From Chitinophagaceae bacterium (GTDB taxonomy: Bacteria > Bacteroidota > Bacteroidia > Chitinophagales > Chitinophagaceae), in contig JADYYU010000379.1 of NCBI GenBank assembly GCA_020853515.1, positions 1 through 11,116 on the forward strand: DNA of 11,116 nucleotides, written 5' to 3'. The position numbers and the translations under genes were made by a program. Every line of letters begins with the position of its first letter. Within the stretch, counting starts at the first letter, position 1. The notes beneath the pieces were generated by a model that saw nothing but the letters and a program-made list of their open reading frames with translations, made no database searches and was not told where the DNA came from. Below are positions 1 to 6,193 of this stretch, in pieces.

Positions 1-419
1 AAGTGGAATTTGTAACGCCGGATAAGATGCTCGACCTGCCGCTTGATATTTATGCTCCTTGTGCGCTGGGTGCCACGATCAATGACGATACCTTGTCTAA
101 ATTAAATTGTCCGATCATCGCAGGTGCCGCTAATAACCAACTGGCTGTTGAAAAAATTCATGGTCAGCAACTGATCGAAAAGGGGATTCTGTATGCGCCT
201 GATTTTCTGATCAATGCCGGTGGTTTGGTTAATGTTGCTGCCGAAGCAGGGGGCGCTTACAACCGCGAAAAGGTAACTAAAGATGTCGAAAAAATTTATA
301 ACCGTATCCTCGATATTTTCAGCATGTCGGAAACCGAAAAAATGACTACGCAGGAAGCAGCGATACGGATTGCGCAAAAGCGTATCGACGATGTGGCTCA
401 TGTAAAATCACGATTGTAA
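1..419 (+). CDS. Glu/Leu/Phe/Val dehydrogenase, probably leucine dehydrogenase (3' part only)
   Basis: This is the C-terminal 138 or so residues of an NAD-dependent amino-acid dehydrogenase; the gene begins before the window. The GTG at base 3 is most likely an internal Val codon, because the family is about 350 aa or longer and the homology is already running at the edge. Visible family motifs are APCALGATIND, GAANNQLA and LYAPDFLINAGGLVNVAAE, all from the nucleotide-binding domain. The pattern, including the closing helix with RIAQKRID, is closest to leucine dehydrogenase, which reversibly deaminates Leu, Val and Ile to 2-oxo acids in the cytoplasm. In Bacteroidota this can feed branched-chain amino-acid breakdown and branched fatty-acid primers (family knowledge). 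Substrate choice cannot be fixed from this fragment; a Phe or Val preference is possible. The stop is TAA at 417-419. No convincing terminator follows directly. Confidence 0.88.
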   Translation, partial: VEFVTPDKMLDLPLDIYAPCALGATINDDTLSKLNCPIIAGAANNQLAVEKIHGQQLIEKGILYAPDFLINAGGLVNVAAEAGGAYNREKVTKDVEKIYNRILDIFSMSETEKMTTQEAAIRIAQKRIDDVAHVKSRL

Positions 420-657
420 TCAGACTGAAAAAATCCGGAGTCTTGACTGGCGATCGCAGCAGGCAAGCGTTAAAGTGAGTGTATATCTTTAATTTACAGC
501 CGGAATTTGTCTTTTTAGGTAAAAAGGTTCCATAAAATAAGCTTTTCAGCTTATATTTATGCCCTCGTCATTTTTGACTAACAATTAAGAGTGATTTGCC
601 GTCTATTGACTTGTAAAAATTATTTCTAAATATTAAAACACAATTTTTTTCAAAATC
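420..657. other. Intergenic region upstream of first lipoprotein gene
   Basis: The 238 bp hold no credible gene. Visible items are a single GCGATCGC palindrome at 450-457 and a short inverted repeat, ATAAGC at 537-542 with GCTTAT at 549-554 around a 6-nt loop. The repeat has no T-tract, so it is only a weak terminator candidate for the upstream dehydrogenase gene. A poor promoter match for the lipoprotein gene exists: TTTG at 595-598, 22 nt, then TATTTCTA at 621-628, which misses two of the six fixed bases of TAnnTTTG. The 60 bases before the ATG at 658 are very A/T rich, with no Shine-Dalgarno sequence. Confidence 0.4.
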
Positions 658-2445
658 ATGAAAACAACTTTCACAAACATTTCAAAGATTTGTATGCTGG
701 CTTTCGCGGCTGTCATCGTATTTGGGTTGCAGTCTTGTTACAAAAGAGACTATACCACCATTGACAATAACACTACATTCGACAATACCGTTACCGTCAC
801 ATCTTCTGTTTACGGCATTGTGCAGGATGAAGCCGGTATGCCTGTAAAAGCAGCCGTAGTTAAAACCAGTGGCTATACAGCGCTGACCGATGATAATGGC
901 TTGTTCTTTTTCAATAACATCATAACACCTTCCCGCGCTACAACAGTTGTGGTAACCAAAGACGGCTATTTTAACGGCTCACGAACTTTGACTGTGAATG
1001 CAAACGACAAACATACTGTGAAAATTACCATGCTGGCGAAAGGGACTTCTGAGGTGTTTTTTGCCAACAATGGCGGTACAGTTAATTTTGCGGATGGTGT
1101 GAGCATCACCTTTCCGGCTAACGCAATTGTAAATAAGCAAAGCGGTCAGCCTTACAACGGACAGGTTTATGTATTTGCTAAAAAGATCGATCCAACCACT
1201 GCACTGGGGCAAACTTCTATGCCCGGCGATTTGCGTGGGATCGCTACTACCGGCTACGAAAAATTGTTACGTACCTTCGGAATGATGGTTGCTGAATTGT
1301 ATGACATCAATGGCAATGCATTGCAAATAGCCAACACCTCTTCAGCTACTTTATCGCTGACAGTACCCGCTTCTTTGTTAGCTATGGCGCCACAAAACAT
1401 GGTATTATGGTCATTTGACGAAACAAAAGGCATGTGGGTAGAAGACGGCGGTGCTGTTTTGCAGGGAAACAAATATGTAGGCGCTGTAAAACATTTTAGT
1501 TTCTGGAATTGCGATACTCCTGAGGCTGCGATCTATCTTGAGATGACTGTACAGGATCAAAACGGCAATCCGCTTCAAAATTATGCAGTAAAATTAACCA
1601 ATACAGCAAACCTCGACACCCGTCAGGGTAACACAAGTGCCAACGGCTGGGTAGGCGGTTTGTGCTATTCAAATGCGGTTCTGACCCTTGAAGTATATGA
1701 TAATAATATCTGCGGTTTTGCTGCTCCTTTATATACCAGCACCATCACGACCGGGGCTGCCAATATGAATCTGGGTATAATCACAGTAAATCTGGGTTTG
1801 GTAAATTCATGCTCATTTGACGCCACCGTACATGATTGTCTGGGAGCACCGATCACGAATGCAAGTGTTTATATAGCACCATTGAATCTCATTTTAACTC
1901 CGAATGCGCTTGGGCAAATCACATACAGCTTGCCATGTGTACCTGCAATTCCAATTACTTTATATGCTTATGACCTGAATAATAATGTGTATGGAAGCAG
2001 CAATTATACACTGGTAGCCGGTGCTAATAATATCGGGGTTATCAATGCGTGTGGAAATGTAGCTCCTTTTTTAACTGTAAATCTGACCAATACGGTTACG
2101 ATGGCTTCAGCTACACAAACATTTACTGTACCTGCAAATTCTCTTTCATGTTATCTGCAGGGGCCAAATACTTACCTGAATGCTTCTTCTGGTGCGGCCA
2201 ACGTGTACCTTGCAGGCGATGGCAATACAGTGGGTACTTTTAACCTTTCAGCAGGTTCGGTTACAGGAGTAGGTGCATTTACAGATACTTTATTGACACT
2301 TACCGGTGTTAATACAATGACTTTTACAGTATTCCCGGCCTTTCCTGGTGATGTACAAGGTACTTACAATGCTAACTTTACCGGTTCTCCTTCCGGTGAT
2401 GCGTACACAGCTACCGGAACATTCAGAATTCCAAGAAATAACTAA
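658..2445 (+). CDS. Carboxypeptidase-regulatory-like domain lipoprotein, paralog A
   Basis: This is a 595-aa secreted lipoprotein of unknown function. Residues 1-26 form a signal peptide ending in lipobox LQSC (Cys27 lipidated), so it should be anchored in the envelope, probably the outer membrane. Residues 50-128 read as a carboxypeptidase regulatory-like beta-sandwich (GIVQDEAGMPV, TDDNGLFFF, KDGYFNGSRTLTV). Residues 138-180 resemble a ZU5 domain (NNGGTV, GVSITFPANAIV), followed at 207-284 by LYDINGNALQI, LWSFDETKGMW and VKHFSFWN, which recall FAM171/CILP proteins (inference). Residues 292-470 look like two further sandwich units carrying cysteines at 336, 352, 385, 394, 427 and 465. The C-terminus (RIPRNN) lacks a type IX sorting domain. 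There is no catalytic motif, so adhesion, carbohydrate binding or scaffolding are only guesses. It is about 62% identical to the protein at 4305-6095 and is followed by its own terminator. Confidence 0.85.
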   Translation: MKTTFTNISKICMLAFAAVIVFGLQSCYKRDYTTIDNNTTFDNTVTVTSSVYGIVQDEAGMPVKAAVVKTSGYTALTDDNGLFFFNNIITPSRATTVVVTKDGYFNGSRTLTVNANDKHTVKITMLAKGTSEVFFANNGGTVNFADGVSITFPANAIVNKQSGQPYNGQVYVFAKKIDPTTALGQTSMPGDLRGIATTGYEKLLRTFGMMVAELYDINGNALQIANTSSATLSLTVPASLLAMAPQNMVLWSFDETKGMWVEDGGAVLQGNKYVGAVKHFSFWNCDTPEAAIYLEMTVQDQNGNPLQNYAVKLTNTANLDTRQGNTSANGWVGGLCYSNAVLTLEVYDNNICGFAAPLYTSTITTGAANMNLGIITVNLGLVNSCSFDATVHDCLGAPITNASVYIAPLNLILTPNALGQITYSLPCVPAIPITLYAYDLNNNVYGSSNYTLVAGANNIGVINACGNVAPFLTVNLTNTVTMASATQTFTVPANSLSCYLQGPNTYLNASSGAANVYLAGDGNTVGTFNLSAGSVTGVGAFTDTLLTLTGVNTMTFTVFPAFPGDVQGTYNANFTGSPSGDAYTATGTFRIPRNN

Positions 2446-2449
2446 TACA

Positions 2450-2465
2450 ATGCCATCAATGGCAT
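2450..2465 (+). repeat. Short inverted repeat after the first lipoprotein stop
   Basis: ATGCCAT (2450-2456) and ATGGCAT (2459-2465) are perfect complements separated by two bases, so the RNA could fold into a tight hairpin of about 6 bp with a 4-nt loop. It lies between the stop codon and the intrinsic terminator. It has no T-tract, so it is not itself a terminator. It may protect the 3' end or be chance. Confidence 0.4.
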
Positions 2466-2478
2466 CTGAATAAATGAG

Positions 2479-2507
2479 AAAACCGTTTCAGCAATGAGAC
2501 GGTTTTT
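2479..2507 (+). terminator. Intrinsic terminator of first lipoprotein gene
   Basis: The 11-bp stem pairs AAAACCGTTTC (2479-2489) with GAGACGGTTTT (2496-2506), with one G-U pair and a 6-nt loop. The 3' arm runs into TTTTT (2503-2507). This makes the lipoprotein gene a separate unit from the cvpA-like gene that begins 29 bp later. Confidence 0.8.
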
Positions 2508-2511
2508 AATT

Positions 2512-2519
2512 TATATTTG
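2512..2519 (+). promoter_or_regulatory. Candidate -7 promoter element for cvpA-like gene
   Basis: TATATTTG matches the Bacteroidota -7 consensus TAnnTTTG exactly and ends 16 nt before the ATG at 2536. At the expected -33 distance (about 2486-2490) there is only TTTC, inside the preceding terminator stem, so the upstream element is weak. Position after a terminator and before a start codon supports the call. Confidence 0.5.
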
Positions 2520-2535
2520 AAAATAAATTTTAACT

Positions 2536-3099
2536 ATGTTACTGGATGGTATTTTACTGATTCTTTGTCTGATCGCATTTATCAGAGGATGGAAGAAAGG
2601 TTTGTTGTGGGCCCTCGTTTCAGTGGTAGCTGTACTTGCCGGCATTATACTTTCGCTCAAATTTTCTCATCTGCTATCAGATTACTTATTTGAAAAAAAT
2701 ATTCTAAGGAATCAGTACACCTTATTGCTCTCATTTATCCTGTTGTTTATAGGCACTATATTTTTATTCAGAACACTGATTCGATTTGTTGAAGGTGTGC
2801 TGGAGACCTTTTTCTTAGGTTGGGTCAATAACCTGCTGGGCGGCTTATTTTATAGTTTTTTTGTCTTATTTATATGCAGTATGTTTTTCTGGCTCAGCAA
2901 TAAAGCAAACTTGTTGAACAGGCAAAATAAGCTCGACTCAAAAAGCTATTCTCTTGTTGAACCACTGGCTCCCAAAACAATTGCTTTTGTAACACCTTAC
3001 CTGCCTTTTTTTAAGACCCTCTATAACGATGTTGAAATGTATCTGGCAAAAATAGCCGGAGCTGAACATGCAGAAGAAGGTCCCATTCGTAAAAAATAG
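2536..3099 (+). CDS. CvpA family inner-membrane protein
   Basis: This is a 187-aa polytopic membrane protein, a usual length for CvpA. Four hydrophobic segments are visible at about 2-17, 22-41, 60-79 and 100-120, with a basic turn RGWKKGL between the first two that matches the conserved Gly-x3-Gly region of CvpA. The segment FLGWVNNLLGGLFYS (93-107) fits the family's conserved region before the last helix. The tail is charged (ends IRKK). CvpA was named for colicin V production in E. coli and is linked to envelope homeostasis there, but its molecular activity is not established. Upstream sits a candidate promoter just after a terminator, so the gene is likely monocistronic. Its TAG stop (3097-3099) lies inside the terminator structure of the convergent isomerase gene. 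Confidence 0.8.
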   Translation: MLLDGILLILCLIAFIRGWKKGLLWALVSVVAVLAGIILSLKFSHLLSDYLFEKNILRNQYTLLLSFILLFIGTIFLFRTLIRFVEGVLETFFLGWVNNLLGGLFYSFFVLFICSMFFWLSNKANLLNRQNKLDSKSYSLVEPLAPKTIAFVTPYLPFFKTLYNDVEMYLAKIAGAEHAEEGPIRKK

Positions 3100-3127
3100 C
3101 CATAGCCTAAAAGTACCCGCTGTGGCT
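3091..3127 (-). terminator. Intrinsic terminator of kdsD-type gene (minus strand)
   Basis: On the minus strand AGCCACAGC (3127-3119) pairs with GCTATGGCT (3106-3098), a 9-bp stem with one wobble pair and a 12-nt loop. It is followed by A and then TTTTTT (complement of 3096-3091). It begins 16 nt after the isomerase stop. On the plus strand the hairpin is not followed by T residues, so it should act mainly in one direction. It overlaps the last codons and the stop of the cvpA-like gene. Confidence 0.7.
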
Positions 3128-3143
3128 GAATTGCAGGGGGGCT

Positions 3144-4109
3144 TTAAATGATCCCTTCTTTGATCAGGTCGTGTATATGAATCATGCCGGCATAATGCCC
3201 GTTATGAGTCACAACCAGTTGCGAAATATTATTTTTTTGCATGTGTTGCAAGGCATTTACAGCTAGTACATCCGCATCAATTGTTTTCGGATCCGGGCTC
3301 ATAATATCAGCAGCCTGAATAGAACTGAGGTTACTGTGTTTTTCCAGCATACGACGAATATCGCCATCTGTAATGATACCTTTGATTTGTTGCAGATCAT
3401 CAGTTACCACCGTGGCTCCCAGCCGTTTGCCGCTGATTTCCAGAATTACTTTTTGTATTGAATCCCGCAAAAATACTGCTGGTTTTTCATTAGCAGCACT
3501 GAGCGCAGACACTTTCAGATATAATTGTTTACCCAATGCACCGCCGGGATGAAATCTAGCGAAATCATCTGCTGTAAAACCTTTTAATTTTAACAGGCAC
3601 ACAGCAATCGCGTCGCCCATCACCATTTGAGCTGTTGTACTGCTGGTAGGAGCCAGATTGTTTGGACAAGCTTCGGCATCCACTGTGGTGTTGATCAAAA
3701 AATCAGCCTGAGTGGCCAGCAATGATTTTGCACTTCCGCATATAGCCACCAACTTGTTGCCAAAATTTTTGATCAGGGGTACCAGTACCTTGATCTCCGC
3801 ACTTTCTCCGCTTTTAGAGATCACGATGGCGATATCGTCCGGACGCATCATGCCAAGGTCGCCATGTATAGCATCAGCAGCATGCATAAAAATGGAAGCG
3901 GTGCCGGTGCTATTAAGAGTCGCAACGATCTTTTGGGCAATAATGGCACTTTTACCAATACCGCTTATGATCACCCGGCCTTTGATCTCATGGATACACT
4001 GTATCGCATCTGCAAAGTGTTCGTCGATAAAGTTGCTTAATTGTCCGATCGCATCTCTTTCAATTCCAATGGTTTCAACGGCGGTTTGTATGATCAGCTT
4101 TTTATCCAA
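3144..4109 (-). CDS. kdsD: D-arabinose-5-phosphate isomerase, KdsD/KpsF/GutQ type
   Basis: This cytoplasmic enzyme interconverts ribulose 5-phosphate and arabinose 5-phosphate, the first step towards Kdo of lipopolysaccharide. Counting from the proposed TTG start gives 321 aa, close to the 328 aa of E. coli KdsD. The SIS domain (about 35-180) has GIGKSA, SKSGESAEI and PTSSTTAQMVMGDA; two CBS domains follow (about 205-321). Residues matching the known E. coli active-site K59, E111, E152 and H193 are K53, E105, E146 and H187, all at a constant offset of 6. The frame stays open upstream to 4316, with an ATG at 4247, but that stretch has no family homology and contains a good promoter on the same strand. 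TTG at 4109-4107 is therefore preferred. The annotation symbol is by family; kpsF or gutQ type cannot be excluded. A terminator follows. Confidence 0.9.
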   Translation of the reverse strand: MDKKLIIQTAVETIGIERDAIGQLSNFIDEHFADAIQCIHEIKGRVIISGIGKSAIIAQKIVATLNSTGTASIFMHAADAIHGDLGMMRPDDIAIVISKSGESAEIKVLVPLIKNFGNKLVAICGSAKSLLATQADFLINTTVDAEACPNNLAPTSSTTAQMVMGDAIAVCLLKLKGFTADDFARFHPGGALGKQLYLKVSALSAANEKPAVFLRDSIQKVILEISGKRLGATVVTDDLQQIKGIITDGDIRRMLEKHSNLSSIQAADIMSPDPKTIDADVLAVNALQHMQKNNISQLVVTHNGHYAGMIHIHDLIKEGII

Positions 4110-4116
4110 GGAGAGT

Positions 4117-4150
4117 TTTTTGCAAAAGTAGGTGTTGAATATTATTTTTT
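4117..4150 (+). promoter_or_regulatory. Weak candidate promoter for second lipoprotein gene
   Basis: On the plus strand TTTTTG (4117-4122), 20 nt, then TATTTTTT (4143-4150) matches the Bacteroidota pattern except for the last base of the -7 box. It overlaps the kdsD promoter on the other strand almost completely. If used, it gives a leader of roughly 150 nt before the ATG at 4305. The region is A/T rich, so chance matches are likely. Confidence 0.2.
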
Positions 4151-4153
4151 CAA
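4123..4153 (-). promoter_or_regulatory. Promoter of kdsD-type gene (minus strand)
   Basis: Read on the minus strand, TTG (4153-4151), 20 nt, then TACTTTTG (4130-4123) matches the Bacteroidota pattern TTG / TAnnTTTG with an ideal spacer. Transcription should begin near 4116-4119, only about 7-10 nt before the proposed TTG start at 4109. The element lies inside the upstream open frame and argues against the longer protein. Confidence 0.65.
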
Positions 4154-4304
4154 TTAAAAAACGGCACAGCTTCACAAAGACCTCAATTCCGGGTTCAAAT
4201 CTGCCGGTGTCAGTATTTTTTTTAACTTTTTCAAACTTAATAGCCATGGTTTTCGTCTTAACAGCTATACAAAACATTTTATTCATTTTAAAAATCTCAC
4301 AAAC

Positions 4305-6095
4305 ATGAAAACACAATTCAAGAACATTTCAAAATTAAGCTTACTGGCAGTCGTAATGCTGGCCATGCTTGGTTTACAATCCTGCTACAAACGTAATTTT
4401 ACCACACCGGGCAGCACCGAGCTTTTTGACAACAGCAAAGTAGTGAGTACTTCCATTTATGGTATCGTACAAAACGAAGCCGGAGATGCAGTCGCCAATG
4501 CAACGGTTAAATCCGGCAGTTATACAACTCAAACCGACGACAATGGACTTTTCTTTTTTAACAATATTACCAGTCCTTCACATGCTTCAACGGTTGTAGT
4601 TAGTAAAGCCGGGTATTTTAATGGGTCAAGAACTCTTTCTGTTAATGCAAATGATAAGCATTCAATAAGAATCATGCTGATGGCCAAGGAATCACCCCAA
4701 ACTTTTTATGCAAATAACGGCGGCACGGTAACTTTTGCAGGCGGCAGCAGTATCAGCTTTCCGGCTAATGTGATCGTCAGCAAATCGACAGGTTTGCCTT
4801 ATAACGGACAGGTGTATGTGTTTGGTAAAAATATTGATCCTACAACTGAAACAGGCAGGGCCACCATGCCCGGCGATTTGCGTGGTATTGGTATGTATGG
4901 CGGCGAAAGGGTACTGGAATCATTTGGCATGATGGTGGCTGAATTATATGACATCAGTGGCAATGAACTTCAAATCGCCAATACCTCATCTGCAACTATT
5001 TCTCAAACTATACCTGCAGCTTTATCCGGAAGCGGGAAATCATCGATCCCTTTATGGTATTATGACGAAGCGAAAGGAATGTGGATAGAAGAAGGTAGCG
5101 CAACGCTTATTGGGAATAAATACGAAGGTAGCGTTAAGCATTTTACCTACTGGAATTTTGATGCCCAACTTCCTTCAATACAAGTTGAAATGGTGATACA
5201 GGATCAAAACGGAAATCCTATTCAAGGGGCATGGGTAACTTTGCATAATGCAAATAATGTGGGTGCCCACGGATATACCAGTGCCAATGGCTGGATTGGC
5301 GGACAGGCAGAGGCTAATGCTGTGCTTGATCTGAAAATTTATCCCGGTTACAATAATGTGTGCGCCGGATTGTATATTCCGATCTATTCTGCAGTGATTA
5401 CAACAGCGGCAGCGAATATGAACCTGGGTATTATAACGGTGAATGTAGGTCAGAATGCTGCCTGTACGTTTAATGCCACCTTACATGATTGTCTGGGAGC
5501 TCCCATCAGCAATGGCGCATTATATATTCCCGAACTAAGTTTAATGCTGACACCGAATGCTTTGGGACAGGTATCTCATTCCATGCTTTGTGTACCCCCG
5601 ATGCCGATGAGTCTGTTCGCATATGACATAAACAATAACGTGTACGGATTGAGTAACTTCACACTCAGCCCCGGTGTAAATAATATCGGTATTCTCAGTG
5701 CCTGTGGCAATATAGCTCCATTCCTGACCATCAACTTAACCAATATGGTGACCATGGTAAGTGCGAATGCTACTTTCACAGCGCCGACAGATGTATTGAA
5801 TTGCAGTGTTCAGGGAGTCAATTCTTACCTCGGCGCCTACGGTGCCGGTGGCAGCGTGAGTATGAATGTTGATGGAAACACGCTTGGTACCTTCAATGTT
5901 TCTTATGGTTATGAAAACGGAATTGGTGCTTTTGCGGATTCACTTACTTTAACCGGTATCAATAATGTTACCTATAGTGCGTTTCCTGCTTTCCCTGGTG
6001 CAGTGGAAGGTACCTTCACTTTAAATTTTATCGGTAACCCTTCAGGAGATGCCTACACAGGCACAGGCAGCTTCAGAATTCCCCGAAATAATTAA
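4305..6095 (+). CDS. Carboxypeptidase-regulatory-like domain lipoprotein, paralog B
   Basis: This 596-aa lipoprotein is the paralog of the one at 658-2445. The two align without gaps for the first 310 or so residues; I counted 124 identities in the first 200. The signal peptide ends in the same LQSC lipobox (Cys27) and continues with CYKRNFTT. Order of regions is the same: carboxypeptidase regulatory-like sandwich (about 50-128, GIVQNEAG, TDDNGLFFF), ZU5-like block (about 138-180, NNGGTV, SISFPANVIV), FAM171/CILP-like block (LYDISGNELQI, LWYYDEAKGMW, VKHFTYWN), then cysteine-bearing sandwich units and a C-terminus ending RIPRNN. The cysteines of HDCLGAP, LCVP and SACGN are kept, which suggests disulfides outside the cytoplasm. 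Divergence is highest in the signal peptide and residues 31-50. Function is unknown; no catalytic residues are seen. It has its own terminator. Confidence 0.85.
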   Translation: MKTQFKNISKLSLLAVVMLAMLGLQSCYKRNFTTPGSTELFDNSKVVSTSIYGIVQNEAGDAVANATVKSGSYTTQTDDNGLFFFNNITSPSHASTVVVSKAGYFNGSRTLSVNANDKHSIRIMLMAKESPQTFYANNGGTVTFAGGSSISFPANVIVSKSTGLPYNGQVYVFGKNIDPTTETGRATMPGDLRGIGMYGGERVLESFGMMVAELYDISGNELQIANTSSATISQTIPAALSGSGKSSIPLWYYDEAKGMWIEEGSATLIGNKYEGSVKHFTYWNFDAQLPSIQVEMVIQDQNGNPIQGAWVTLHNANNVGAHGYTSANGWIGGQAEANAVLDLKIYPGYNNVCAGLYIPIYSAVITTAAANMNLGIITVNVGQNAACTFNATLHDCLGAPISNGALYIPELSLMLTPNALGQVSHSMLCVPPMPMSLFAYDINNNVYGLSNFTLSPGVNNIGILSACGNIAPFLTINLTNMVTMVSANATFTAPTDVLNCSVQGVNSYLGAYGAGGSVSMNVDGNTLGTFNVSYGYENGIGAFADSLTLTGINNVTYSAFPAFPGAVEGTFTLNFIGNPSGDAYTGTGSFRIPRNN

Positions 6096-6131
6096 TAGGC
6101 AGTAGTTTATCATTTTTATTTTTTAGTTAAG

Positions 6132-6159
6132 GCCGCTTGCATTTGCAGGCGGCTTTTTT
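6132..6159 (+). terminator. Intrinsic terminator of second lipoprotein gene
   Basis: GCCGCTTGC (6132-6140) pairs with GCAGGCGGC (6145-6153), a 9-bp GC-rich stem with one G-U pair, a 4-nt ATTT loop and a run of six T (6154-6159). This is the strongest terminator in the window. It begins 36 nt after the lipoprotein stop, and the apparent TTG start of the longest uvrA frame (6137) falls inside it. Confidence 0.88.
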
Positions 6160-6174
6160 AAATAAATTTATTTG
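6142..6174 (+). promoter_or_regulatory. Candidate uvrA promoter overlapping the upstream terminator
   Basis: TTTG (6142-6145), 21 nt, then TTTATTTG (6167-6174) fits the Bacteroidota pattern with one mismatch in the -7 box. Expected start of transcription is near 6179-6181, about 13 nt before the ATG at 6194. The -33 element lies in the loop and 3' arm base of the terminator hairpin. No LexA-type operator is recognisable. Confidence 0.45.
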
Positions 6175-6193
6175 GCATAACTTGCAGCTTCTC

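Noticed and set aside
3..5. GTG as a start codon for the dehydrogenase fragment
   Set aside because: The sequence after it is the middle of a known nucleotide-binding domain; the true start must lie before the window.
450..457. GCGATCGC, the cyanobacterial HIP1 palindrome
   Set aside because: I noticed it only here, and every gene points to Bacteroidota; a single 8-mer can be chance.
537..554. Inverted repeat ATAAGC/GCTTAT as terminator or operator
   Set aside because: Six base pairs, A/T rich, no T-tract, and more than 100 bp from either gene; not enough to assign a role.
658..2445. Type IX secretion cargo interpretation of the lipoproteins
   Set aside because: Both have lipoboxes and end in RIPRNN without the roughly 80-residue C-terminal sorting domain.
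4110..4316. N-terminal extension of the kdsD-type protein, with starts at 4316 or 4247
   Set aside because: No family homology, protein would be far longer than usual, the first start overlaps the divergent lipoprotein's start region, and a same-strand promoter lies within it.
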